Shown here: positions 45,198 to 56,448 of the stretch, one piece after another
Numbering within the stretch: position 1 is the first letter of the stretch
How the letters are laid out: each line of letters begins with the position of its first letter
Assembly: GCA_001466705.2 (NCBI GenBank)
Contig: LATX02000046.1
Location: forward strand, 310,001 to 374,000
DNA from: Moniliophthora roreri
Lineage: Eukaryota > Basidiomycota > Agaricomycetes > Agaricales > Marasmiaceae
DNA: 64,000 nt
Direction of reading: 5' to 3'
The notes under the pieces: generated by a model
Told to the model about the DNA's origin: nothing
The model's database searches: none
What the model saw: only the letters and a program-made list of their open reading frames with translations
Program-made: the position numbers and the translations under genes

Positions 45198-46018
45198 CTT
45201 TCTTGAGCTCCCTCGTGTTGTTGGAGAGGCACACGGGTGGTTGTGGTTTCTTGGACTGGTTTACGACGGGTAGAGCTGTTTCTTGGGCCGCTTTTTTTTT
45301 TTGCGTACACGTCCAGGCTTATTCACAGTATAACGTAGTATACTACTCTACAACGTAACGTATAGAGTTTTACAGAATCAAGATCCTTGGGACAAGGCCA
45401 TTTACACTCGGGTCTGAAGTCATCCGGATTTCGAGGAGTACTTTCTTCTTTTCTATATATCTCGAGCAACCCACAAATCGATAGTGGTGCATACTGTTTG
45501 GGTTGCTTCAATCATTCAATACCGAGGTCCCAGACTAGAACTATGACCTGGACAGACTCGGAGTGCACGGCTAGCGGCAACAAGGATTTTCCGTCATCCG
45601 AAAAACGCGTACCAGTCCAATCCTTTCCTGGAGGCTGAGCGTGGTCATGTCCCAAGCTCCTATACCGTAGGGGATCCAGTGAAATCCTCCCAGTGTGTCT
45701 GCGTCTTCAGTATTGCCGACTGAGGTCCGTTACAACGTAAGGCAACCCAAGAGCCCAGATCGACGTCTTATGGGCTCTGATTGATCTGTTGCTGCAACCC
45801 AGCCGATGTTCCGGGATGCGGCAAGGGAAAATTTTTAGTTGGGCGCTTACCAGGCGCTCTACTTCAAAGTTCAATTGAACTTGCAACGACTCGCAGCGTA
45901 CCGAACCTTGTATATTTAGCAACCTTAACAGGTCGCAAAAGCAGGATCGACCATGAGCTCAGGTATACACGTATGCAGACGCGAATATTTACATTCCTTA
46001 TCATGCATATAAATACGC
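45198..46018. other. Convergent intergenic region
   Basis: About 820 bp between the 3' ends of BDP1 and the multikinase gene. A T-run lies at about 45293-45302. No gene is supported. Confidence 0.35.
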
Positions 46019-47125
46019 TCACAACGCCTTCTTGACCTCCCCAATTCTCCCATCTAGTAACCTCAGCACCGTATCCAATCCCTTCAACACTCCCTCATCA
46101 GGCCCTTCACCTGACTTGAACCTCGTATGTGCAAAGTCGATCAATTTGACGACGTATGGTGGGCCTTTCTTCTTCCCTTCTTCCTCGCCTTCGCTTTCTT
46201 CTTCCTCTTCCTCATCGTTAGGAGTCTCGTTCAACCAGTCAACACCCTCCTCCGCCTTCTCCCAATCCGCTTCGTAGATGATCAAACAACTACCACCGAC
46301 CATACGCATCTCGATCCCCGCGACGGCTTCTCGGATTTCTTGAATGTCTTCTTTGATGTTTTCGAGGATGGGTAGAAGGAGTCGTGGTGGAAGCCCCGAT
46401 GTATTGGTATCAGAAGGGATAGGGAAGAATTTTGCGATACCATCTGGTAGATCGCTCGGTTTGATTGACTTTCCGTATGATTTTGGTGTATTTACTGCTT
46501 GACTGGTAGAGTTGTCATATACCTACACACACACACACACATATTGATTAGCACACAGAAAGAAACGCGCAAAAGAGGAAAGGGCACCTGAAACCCAGTC
46601 AACCGAACCCCTGTCTCCAGACTAGTCGTCTGTCTCGCAGTCTTGAGCATTCTCTCGACTTTATCTGGCGGAGCGCTCTCATCGTACAACACGGTGCCGA
46701 GTTTGATATCCAATATATTAGGTTTTGAGAATGGATGTGAGAGATTTTCTAGGACAAGGTTCTACACGACTCGTTCATCAACAACCCATCGAGTAAAAGG
46801 AGTACTTGAGAGAGAGACGCACCTCCTTCTGTCCCCCTTCAACCTCTTTCACCTTCACCTCCCCCGCTTCCTTAGTCTCTCCTGCATTTACATCAGGAAC
46901 CAACTCTCCCTCCAACTTGAGCGTCCCATAAAACTTGGGCACAAAAGGTCTTAACCTTCCCAATCCTTCATCCGACGACGAAGTTGTGAGAGATTGATAA
47001 AACTGATGTTCGAGCCCTAATGCAGGTTTGATGATTAACGAGCCGTCTTGGGTGCTTTGAACGCCTGCGTGTCCGCCAACCTGGGATATCAAGGGGATCG
47101 TGCTGGAGGAAGATGTGCTGTCCAT
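46019..47125 (-). CDS. Inositol polyphosphate multikinase (Ipk2/Arg82 family)
   Basis: Phosphorylates inositol trisphosphate to higher forms. About 310 residues in three exons. The start MDSTSSSSTIPLISQVGGHA is chosen because QVGGHAG is the usual N-terminal family motif. VPKFYGTLKLEGEL follows. Exon 2 has NLVLENLSHPFSKPNILDIK and LGTVLYDESAPPDKV, which is the P-x3-D-x-K-x-G signature. The third exon has the MRMVGGSCLIIYEADW strand and VVKLIDFAHTRF, matching the metal-binding DFAH motif, and ends GEVKKAL. An acidic insert (DEEEEEESEGEEEGKKKG) precedes VVKLIDFAH. In yeast Arg82 also tunes arginine genes, of possible interest since arginase is in the same window. Confidence 0.9.
46524..46541. 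repeat. CA dinucleotide microsatellite in a multikinase intron
   Basis: A run of AC/CA units at about 46524-46541, inside the intron between the second and third exons. Confidence 0.7.
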
Positions 47126-47541
47126 GATGACGGTTCGGTGTAAGTAAGAAACAGTTGCATTGGAAACTAACACGAGATCAGCTTGCGCGCTGATCTTGAC
47201 CATCTGATCATCGCGACTAACGTTACTGTGGTTGAACCTCCGAGTTGTGCTGGCATTCAACAATTTTCCATTTGGCGCTAACATAGACTTCTCATCGAGG
47301 AGGCACGAGCGATAGACACGGCGCAACGAGTTCCTGGCAGTAGAGAACACGGACGGCCCTCAAATGTTAGTGTGGATGATCAACGGGATCAAAGTTGCGG
47401 TGCTCAGCGCTCAACGGTTACGTGTCTAGGAAAGCATGAGTAAGTACTAGAGGTGGTACTTGTATGGTACTCAGTACAGCAAAGTAAACAGCAAATAGTG
47501 TCCTATTCGCTGGCGTTGATTACTTGAAACTGCACAACAAG

Positions 47542-49118
47542 TCACCGCGATAACCATCTCGCATCTACTTCAAACTCGAGTGGGAGGTCGCTCCCGGAGC
47601 TATCGATTATGTCTGCCTTTTCCTTCGCATACTGAGTATACTTTTTAATCGCTTGACTATAAAGGAGCTTTGCCATTTGAATCCATGCTAAAGAAAGAAC
47701 AGATGTGAGTTTTCGAACCGTAATCGCTGGTCACTCACCTTCACGCTGTTCATCTGTCATTCGTCTCCTGCTTCGTGCCTTTGCCACTCTTGCATCCCGA
47801 GTAGTCCGCCGCTCAAACAGATCAATCAAGCAGTCGTTCGTCACCGAACAAATAACTCTGTACGGAGGGGCAGGTTTAGGGATCGGAGAACACCAGCTGG
47901 TGCTAATTCGGCCACTGGCTACGTACTCGAGTATAGTGAACGGTACCCATCGACCATGAACGTCATCTTTGGGGTCTTCCGCAGATGAAATGGCAACATT
48001 GAACACAAGGCGACTTGAATGTGACGGTATAGGGATAAGGGGTGCAGTCAGGTTGGTTGTCGTGAAAGAGGACTGGGTGACATGCTGTGTGAGAGTTGAA
48101 TGTATGCTGAGGTGATGGCAGCTAGGTGGTCTGTTCGAGAAGCGTTCGATGTGTTTTTTCCCATTGATTCAAGTTGCGGCACGGAATTTGGAGGGAGAAT
48201 TTGTGCATGTCCTCTTGACTGGGTAAGTGAGGGACATATCGAAGCCCCGAGCACTGACTAAGGCGATGTCCAACGATAAGCCTCGCAAGAATTCAGGATT
48301 GGAAATCGTCATTTAGTATCATAACGTGATTGCCTGTGTGGCAGGAAGGAGGAGCTGATTAGTGTAGTGAATCAAGTCAAACATTCTGCGAAGCTCTTTT
48401 TGTATCTCCAGCGACCTCCTAGAGTCTGAATCTAGCACAAGGCATAAAGGCACGTTTGTCTGAAAGAAACAGATCAACTTACGAGTGAATGTGAAACACC
48501 TTCTCTAAATCTTCACTTTGAGTTCTCCATTACGCTGTTTCAAGTAAGCGATTTCTTCCGCTTTCCGGCAGAGAAAGTCGCAGAAGCTGATAAAATCCGA
48601 GCCACTGAGTGCATCTCGGAATAGAGCCCCATGTACTTGAAGGACCTCTTCCACGATGTTCAAGTATTCAACTTCTTTGTTGCTCAAGGCGGAAAGGAGA
48701 TGCTTTTCCGCAGATTCACTGAACTGAGAGCACTCCGCCCTTCGTTTTTCGTATCGTTGCAGCATCCTACCGCTGTTGAATTGGGCGGCAAATGAAAGTG
48801 TGAACCACCGGAGAAGAGCTTATGTCCTTCGTGTTATCCTCCTGCCTGGCCTGTCGCTGAATTGGTCCAAATATCTAGTATAGGAGTCACAACGTCCTGG
48901 GTGAGCTGAGAATTGACATTGGCAGAGATAAAAAAACATGCTCGATCTGTGGGCAATGAAAGAGTGAGAGCGAATTGGTCCTGATCCTCTGGAGGATACG
49001 GAAGTACCCCGACAAGGGTGTCGAGGAGTATATGAAGGTGTTGGCTGTCCGACGGTACTGTGAGACCATTGAGCCTTTGGAACAGTCGAATGAGATTGTA
49101 CTGTAAGGTAGTGATCAA
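47542..49118 (-). CDS. Uncharacterised multi-exon gene, possibly disrupted
   Basis: Family not recognised. Coding-like exons in order: LITTLQYNLIRLFQRLNGLT to TPILDIWTN (49118-48834), MLQRYEKRRAECSQFSESAE to YLKQRNGELKVKI (48765-48505, helical), DMHKFSLQIPCRNLNQWEKT (about 48210-48125), VTQSSFTTTNLTAPLIPIPS running to RMTDEQRE (about 48085-47738), and WIQMAKLLYSQAIKKYTQYA to VDARWLSR with a stop at 47542. The last junction is a clean GT-AG intron. Between the third and fourth pieces no GT donor exists, and a TAG and a frame change intervene. The gene may therefore be damaged, or the model is wrong there. Confidence 0.4.
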
Positions 49119-49881
49119 GCCCGAAACCTGTTAGGGTTCTGATACATAGTGGGAGGAATGGAGTCATCGGCACTGGGCAAGGGCAAGACAGAACCAACAT
49201 ATGTAATCGAGTCTCGACGTCACCGAGATCAGCTTGCGCGCTGATCCCAACCTCTCCCTCGACTATGACGGCGACGAAGGAATAGAGGAATCAAGAGACT
49301 GAGAGAAAGGCTAAGCGGGGTGACTATAGGGAGGGAATGCAATGACGGTGAGTCGAGTTCGTCGTATGTACCTGACAAATATTTGAGCGAGTCTACGGCC
49401 CACGTTGTATCGAGTTCGTTCTACACCTACACTTACCATCTACATTTGCAATTTAACTCGAACGCTGAGTGCTGCAGCTTCAATCGTGTCATTGTCTATA
49501 CAAGTCGTACCATCTTATAATCAATATCCAGGCCTTCCATCGTTCATGTCCAGTCTTTTGCTCCTTACTGCCAGCGCTTTCGAGGCTTATGACAGGCAAT
49601 CTCCCGCATCTTCGTAGCGAGAGGTGATGTTCGATATACAACTCCAAACTTAAAGCACCCCAACGAAGGTTTTCTAAATACTTTCGTCCATCTTCAAAAT
49701 ATTAACGACAGCAGGGAGTTCTTGCGATCGCAATTCGACATTGAACGCGGTATCGGATCAATTCCACTGAGTGTTGAATCTCCCTGTACTGCAGAAATCC
49801 TCTATTCATGGAATCATAATGCGTCGTCTACCATGCCTCGTATGGACTTTACCCAATATCAGAAACAGTAGTATACATATT
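49119..49881. repeat. Intergenic block related to 53.4-53.9 kb
   Basis: The part from about 49228 to 49620 resembles 53465-53900. It starts GAGATCAGCTTGCGCGCTGA, a word also found in the multikinase 5' region at about 47173, and contains CTTACTGCCAGCGC near a copy of the 53.8 kb CTTACTGCCAGCTT. No gene is supported. Confidence 0.5.
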
Positions 49882-51905
49882 CTACACCGGAACATTTTGA
49901 GCTGCATTTTGCGGAGAGCGTTGATGCAGTTCCACGGAATCGGAATTCTCTTGGCCTGGACCAGCACCTCTATCAAGGACAGGATGCGCGACTTCGTGCT
50001 GATGCCCTGAGATGGGAGCGAGGCCGTCGATGCTCTGTGTCGCCATTATCCATTCCTTCATCAGCATGTCCCGTCGACCCTGAGCGTTTGGGTCGTAGTC
50101 TAGGATCCGGAGCTTGAATAATTGGTGTTGAATAATTCTCTCATGAATGAAGCGGATGAAATGGCGCCCAGCTGGGCTCGTCAAGAGACATGAACAGTAT
50201 GTCTTGCCGTTGACCTGGTTCACCTGCTTGAGGTGGTTTACAAGGACAACGAGGAAGGCAAGTCGCTCGTCTCCCCTCTCTTCAGGACCCGGGTAAGCGT
50301 TCCAGGAATCTTTACACTCCTGAATGAGAGAGAGACTCTCCTGCCGCACCTCGCAGCTTGGATGAGCCCAGAGTTTTCCGATGATGGAAAATGGAATGAA
50401 GAAACGTAGACCAATCGCTTTGTTAAGGCCGATCTCCCGGAAATAGGATATTGAGCTTTGCAGTTCACGCACAGTAGTATTGGGGCTGGCGTCGTCGAGT
50501 AATGAATGCCAATAGTTATAGAATATTGTCATTTGTATTCCAATTCTCGAGTGAAGAACCGGTGAAGATATGTTCGGGGAACGCGAAAAAACCGTATACC
50601 AGCCCAGTTCCTGTCGCATAGATTCCTGGAATTGGTTCATGTCCTGAACCTCGTTCTGCACGTCCAATGCAGTGAAATCCCTCCACATGGCAAGCGTCCA
50701 ATGGTTGAAGATAGCGGACATAACAACCGAGGGACGTAATCCAAGCGAGGAAGGCTGCATGATATCTTGAAAGTGCGGAACCATGGATGGGCTAGCCTGA
50801 AACATTCGAGCGGCCCATTCAAGAGCTCGGAGCTTGTACATATTCAGGTTGAGCGGAGGTGGCTTCTTGTCAAATGCTGCCAACACCCGCATGTCGCTCA
50901 AAGGCCAATCCCGTGCCGGTGAAGCTGCCACCCTCCAATTATAGCCCCTCTTCAAGAGAGAAGATTTAAGAAATGGAAGCTGCCGAATGAGCATGCAGAA
51001 GAAGTGATATGCTGCCCATGCTTGAGGCGATTTATATGGGCAAATGAGCCGGAGTGGTCCTGGTATCGACACATCCACCTTGTCGGTCAGATCCATATAA
51101 ATGTTGACCAGTGAGGGGAGGAAGGTGGTGGTGACATACAGCCCAGTGCCGAGTCCGACTGCAATCATACAAACAAGGAAGAGTGCAAAATGGCGAGTCC
51201 AACTGAGGTAAAGAATCCCGGCAAAAAAGAACATTAATGCCAGTTCGAGAAGGATGGGGGTTGTTGCGACTAATTCAGGTACACGCCACTTGTCGAGGCT
51301 ATCGCGACGCAACTGACGGAGAGCTAGTGTTTCCAACGATGTCCCTGTATGTATATCCCGCATATGCTCTCGCAACCACTCCTTGCAGAGAAGTGCCAGG
51401 AGGCTGGACACCAGGGCCAGAATAAGACTGAGAAACCAAAGGCAATTGATTAAGACTGATGATGTCTCGGGACGGAAATCTCCAGATCCTGCTTCAGTGA
51501 CGTCCACGCTCTGGTCTCGTAGTTGTTGGGAAATCTGTTTGAGAAGAACGACAGTCACATCTGCAGGATCCTCCGACAACCATTGATACGATTCGATGAC
51601 GAACGCAGTTACAACCGCGGAGAAAAGACCGGCCTATTCAGCCAGGTCCATTTAGAGAATATAATTTCAATAACGATGCGCGACGTACGAAAACCAAAAG
51701 TGTATCAAGGTCTTCCTTCCAATTCTTCACCATATCTTCGTCGTATTGATTGACCACTTTGAGCAGAGCCTCCCATGGCTCCACGGGCGTGTAGCCCCGC
51801 TTGCCTAAGATCAGCCTTGATATAACGAGGGAGAAAGAGCTGACTTACCGCACTTCCTTGGTTCTGCGGTGGTTGTCTGTCGGGTGAGTTGTGCTCAGTG
51901 GACAT
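49882..51905 (-). CDS. DUF6535-type multi-pass membrane protein
   Basis: Basidiomycete-expanded family of unknown function, about 640 residues. Exon 1 starts MSTEHNSPDRQPPQNQGSA. The next exons have WEALLKVVNQYDEDMVKNWK and AGLFSAVVTAFVIESYQWLS, the hallmark beginning of this domain (helix 1). Further membrane helices are INCLWFLSLILALVSSLLAL, followed by CKEWLREHMRDI, then LLELALMFFFAGILYLSW and FALFLVCMIAVGLGTGLYVT. The long C-terminal half is soluble, with no motif I recognise, and ends PQNAAQNVPV. It is one of several lineage-specific genes in this right-hand segment. Introns fall at about 51642-51688 and 51795-51848. Confidence 0.75.
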
Positions 51906-52085
51906 GATGGTGGTAGGTTGTGAAACACGTTTTAGTTGATTGGCAGAATGCACGCGAATACTAACGTGAGCTTATAGGCCCATGACCTTGATTTGTATCT
52001 ATATATCATGCTAATGACACATAATTTCCCTCTAGTTGAATGATTTCGATATAGGAGCGTTGGTCCGCCTCCGAACCAAATCAAC

Positions 52086-52777
52086 TCATCGACCAACAGT
52101 GCCCATATCTCCTTGATCCTCCATATCTTCATTATCATCCTTCTCCTCATTCTTCTCCGTAGCCACGAAATGCAACGTATTATTAAATGCCAATGCAGGC
52201 ACTGGAATTGCATCAAGTGTACTATGCGAATGAGATGGAGCCTGGATCTGTTGGTCGAAGGGTTCCCGCGGAGGCCCAGGTTGACGGTGGGTGGTATAAC
52301 TGGCATTTGAGCTGTAATCACGGAGCTCAAGTTGATGCGATGCATCCTGATTAAGATTGGGTCTAGGGAGAGACGTATCAGTGTTGCCAGTCCAGGCCAA
52401 GCCATCATGGGAAGGGACATACAGGGAAGGAATTCCGTTGAAGCCCAAATCTTCCTCAGGGTTATCTTGATATTGAGGTTCCGCCGGGAGTCTGTGGAGG
52501 GTTCCGGTCATCGTTGGAGGACCAGAAGAGCCATGCAAGCAGCTGCGACCATCTTGTGCTAGGCCGTTCACAGGGTGTTTTTCCTGACTGCTTATTTTGC
52601 GTTTAATCCACCCTATTAGACCTGTACCGATCCTTATCAGCTGGCATTACGGTGAATAATCCAGCTGGAGGACATACCACGACTTTCTGCATACATACAT
52701 CATCTCTGATCAGCTTTCGGCCATAACACTCAGTAGATGAAAAAAGTACCGGGAGTTTGAGGCTCAGGGTTCTTCAT
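52086..52777 (-). CDS. Small uncharacterised protein
   Basis: About 190 residues if the short 5' exons are joined. Exon 1 MKNPEPQTP at 52777-52751 splices from a GTACTTTT donor to ESRG, then to LIGWIKRKISSQEKHPVNGL. The main exon reads AQDGRSCLHGSSGPPTM, SLYVPSHDGLAWTG and TTHRQPGPPREPFDQQ. It ends in an acidic tail (EKNEEKDDNEDMEDQGD) and GTVGR. No domain recognised; mostly disordered. It lies about 180 bp upstream of the DUF6535 gene on the same strand. A second, similar exon start lies at about 52976 (MYNEERQTPG). Confidence 0.45.
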
Positions 52778-53179
52778 TTCAAAGTGATTCATAGCGAGGC
52801 TAGTGCCATTATAAATCACGCTGTAGGAGCCCGAATTGTGGGTGTAGAAGATACGGCCAGTTTTTATGGATCTGCTACCGTTGAAGGATGTATCGTGTTC
52901 TACGTACATATTAGCTTTTACGATACCGCTCAGCAGGTGAAAAACGTACCAGGAGTTTGTCTCTCCTCATTGTACATAGTTTACTAGGGGCTTGAAGAAG
53001 GGGGAAAAAAAAGGCGGTTGATGTGGGGTATTGAGGGCCACCAGACAAATAGAGCTTCAGGACCTTATACAGCACAGTAGGAAGATGTTTACAGTAATGG
53101 CATGAGCACCGGTTTTAGGAACAAGGGCTCCCTAAACGTGCAACGCCTCTAGACCCGTTTTTTCTCCATCCTAACTAGC
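52778..53179. other. Intergenic region with duplicated exon-like motif
   Basis: About 400 bp. On the minus strand near 52976-52920 the sequence encodes MYNEERQTPG followed by a GTACGTTTTTCA donor and CTGCTGA. This resembles 52777-52720 (MKNPEPQTPG, GTACTTTTTTCA, CTACTGA). It is probably a small local duplication. Confidence 0.45.
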
Positions 53180-53470
53180 TTCTTCGAGTTTCCGTCACAT
53201 TCCTGCCTCTCCTCAGCTTGAATCTCCGTTATTTTCCCCTGCCTCGGGGCTCTCAAACCTGCCAACCCTCCGTTTACTGGAGTACGAAAGGCGTGGATTT
53301 GAGTTTCCAGCGTCAACGTTTTGATGGTGAATGAGCCGTCTTCGGTAGGTTGAGCATCTGCGTGTCCGCCTACTTGCTATTCTAGGGGGATCGTGGTAGG
53401 TCCTGTGGAGAACAGGTTGTCATAGTGGTTTGGAATCAAGACGCGATTTTCAGCCATGAAATTGCCGAGA
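53180..53470 (-). pseudogene. Fragment of a duplicated inositol polyphosphate multikinase gene
   Basis: The minus strand encodes IPLE, stop, QVGGHADAQPTEDGSFTIK. The intact gene at 47.1 kb has IPLISQVGGHAGVQSTQDGS at the same place. The stop and the absence of the rest of the kinase (no P-x3-D-x-K-x-G exon) show that it is a broken fragment of the N-terminal exon. The neighbouring bases toward 53600 also resemble sequence upstream of the intact gene. Confidence 0.7.
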
Positions 53471-53896
53471 TCGACTCGCGCACTGGTTCCGAATTTGATC
53501 TCACCACGATGACTCTCAACCTCAACCTCGGTTATAACGGTAATAAAGGAGCGGAGAGATGAAGAGGCGTGGTTATTCAAGGAGGAATTGTGCATACTAG
53601 TGAGCTGACAGGTCAACTTTGTTCGAGCTCGTAGCTGAGAAGTCGATTTTACTTTTCGAGTTCAGCTTGTCAAGTCTATGGCCCGGGAATAACTGGCATC
53701 ATGTTGAGCTGATTCCATATGTATACATATACATTCGCATCTTAATCAGGACGCCAAGTACCACAACTTCATTTCCGTCGCAAGTTTCGAGGCCTGAGTC
53801 CTCACCCGTACCATCGAATCAGGTCTTCCATCCCATGCCTGACCTTTACTTCTTACTGCCAGCTTCCTGTGCCACTTCTGGGTCCATCACATGCCT

Positions 53897-56448
53897 TCAG
53901 GGCAGGCGGCATAATCTTCCGCACCTGCTCGATAAGACGTGATGTCCGGTCAGTGTATTCGGATGGAAAGGACTAGAACACTGGATGTTAATATGTATCT
54001 CGAAGCATAAGGGTACCGTTAAACGTACTTGTAGCCATCTCAGTATCTCAGCTTTATCTCTCGAGGATCTGATACAAGGAAAAACATTCGGAAGGGGATT
54101 CAGAAGTTTTGGAGCGGGACCACAGATATCCAACAGCTCACAGAGGGTGCGTGTCTGAGCATTATACACCATGCGACAAACAAGCCGGTCCGTATCATGG
54201 TCGGTGTGCCAATCTCCAGGATACCTCAACGCAATGACAACGCGTTCTCTGAGAGCGACCGAGAACTGAATATGGTATACGTTGCCCAAAGTCGACTCTG
54301 AACATCGAAGTGACAAACGCGATGAAGTTCGGGTGCAACGACAGTCATTTCCAATTAAGATTACTCGGAAATGAAACTTATCGAGATTCCTGACTTTGGG
54401 AGTTGTCTCTAGTGAGTCGAGTCGAGACAGGGCTGATACCCATGGAAAAGGACACAACAAGGCAGAACCAGTAACAACACTCCCGAAAGTATATGTAACG
54501 TCTTCTAGGATTTCAGATGTTGCCACATCAGGAACGCCTGCACGGGAAACTCTGACAACAAAGCCTCTTCTATAATCAGAGAAGCGGTGTATTATATCGT
54601 TATATGAAGCGGGATTCATCTGTTGGGAATATGAATGTTTGTACTTGAGCATCGGCTATGACAAACGCACCCATAACCGCTGTAGAAGAGCTTCAGTTTG
54701 GAGAAAGAACACGTTCATTCTCTCCTCACTGTTGTCACGAAAGGAAGAAAACTGCGTTGGCGACGCATGGTGAAGTAGAAATCCCCGATCTTGTATGTTA
54801 AAACCGGTGCTGAAATCATAGTTTCGAAGAAAAATCAAGAGCTCGTGGTTGAGATCACTTTTCGAGCAATAGTCTCCCCAGGTGTACCATGCTTCCAGGA
54901 AAACACGCAATCTATGTGGTTGATGTCAAACGTTAACGTCGGCCTCATTTTGAAGTAGCAATGACGTACTGCACCGACTCATTATATTTAGGGCAGCTTC
55001 CATCATCTTCATCCTTGTCGGAAAGCTGAGAGTAGCGCTCTAGGATACGACAAGTCCTACAGGCAAGAAAGCTGTTCTGCTCCAGTTCACTTCCCAGGAA
55101 AAAGTAAGCAGACCGAGATTTGTCGCGAAGGAAATCGCTGAATGATGCGTGAAATATCTGGATTTCATCTCTAGGTCCCCTGACATTGAGAATAGAGTGC
55201 ATTCCACGTAACGTTGAAATAACATCACCCTTTGGCAGGAACAGAAACACTTCAATTATTTCTGGTGTGAGCGACATTCGTGGACCCAACAGTATGAGCG
55301 TCCAGATAACATCTCGCACTTTCGAGCGATGAGGGTTAGACGAAAGGATCTGGTGGTAGAGTATGTCCAAATCATGAAACGGCGAGCTCGTCTCCAGATT
55401 TCGACGGACAGTAGGGTGAAGAACCTGCTCCAACTGCGTGCACGGATTCGAGTATTCGTTATCGATAAATTTGATTACCGTAGCAGCATAGATGAACTGC
55501 CCAGATGCCTTATGCACGAGCTCATAGACAGCGCCAGATTCGGGCCATGAATTCGGAAACGAAATATGTCGATTGCGGGGGTGAGTGGAGATCCGTTTGA
55601 ACTCGCTGTTCAGGAAAGTTGTGATGTCCCGACTTGGTTCGAATGTCTCGTCCAAAGCGACACGACATAGATATGGGCGAAAACCATCGACATCAAACGC
55701 CTCTCGGATATGTGGTTCTGGTCTGCTGCATATGAGGAAGCGCAGAGGAATCTGCTTTGGGAAAACAGTCGCCAGAAGAGAGAGGATGTGTTGCTGCTCC
55801 CAACTCCCTTTGCACTCGTCCAGACCATCAATGACAATAAGCCACGGGTGACTATGAAGTTGCTCCAGTGACCGGAAAGGCTCCACGATAAGTTTCTCAA
55901 GCTGCTCTTTGAGCGTAGCCTGTAGGATAGCCGGATCCCGCTTGATTGCCTGCGTAATTGATTCCCAAAGCTCTGGGATCCTCGTTGCAAGCCCGTAGGC
56001 AATACAGAGACACAGAGAGTCAGCAACGCACCTCCTTGGATCTTCTCGGGAGAAGAAGAAACTGGCAACGAGAAAACCCTGTGTCTGACCTGTCTCTGCT
56101 ACGGTTTGGGCAATTGCTGATTTACCAGCGCCTGCAGGACCGTAAAGCCACATTATAGGTTGTCCCGGAAAAGGGCAATGGATCCACTCATGAAGGACAT
56201 GTATGACATCTTGTCGAGTGTCTGGATGACATCGAGGAGGTGGATAACGTGTTCCAGAGTTATGATTTGCGCCGACATCCTTGATAACCAGCCAAAGAGG
56301 ATGAAGAGCTGTGTTACGAGTCAGAATCACCGCTGGCGCAGGACATAACAGTGATTAACGCACGGTCGGCAGAATAAATGTGATTAATTGCAGCGTTGAA
56401 TTGCCCACCAGAGATGTGGAAGCCTCGGGCATCTTGAAACATGGACAT
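53897..56448 (-). CDS. NACHT-domain NTPase (NLR-like), intact copy
   Basis: Signal-transducing NTPase of the fungal NLR-like group, about 790 residues. Exon 1 starts MSMFQDARGFHISGGQFNAA and ends IYSADR. This is the short N-terminal motif usual in basidiomycete NACHT proteins. The large exon (56330-54945) has CHPDTRQDVIHVLHEWI, Walker A LYGPAGAGKSAIAQT, SFFFSREDPRRC, Walker B HPWLIVIDGLDECKG, then RFLICSRPEPHIREAF and GQFIYAATVIKFI. Later pieces are HASFSDFLRDKSRSAYFFLG (54945 side), LEAWYTWGDYCSKSDLNHEL and MNPASYNDIIHRFSDYRRGF (54652 on). A likely intron (GTACGTTTAACGG, about 53975-54028) precedes CSSPFHPNTLTGH and the stop. No WD, ankyrin or TPR repeats are seen at the C-terminus. A decayed relative lies at 30.2-32.5 kb. 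Confidence 0.85.
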
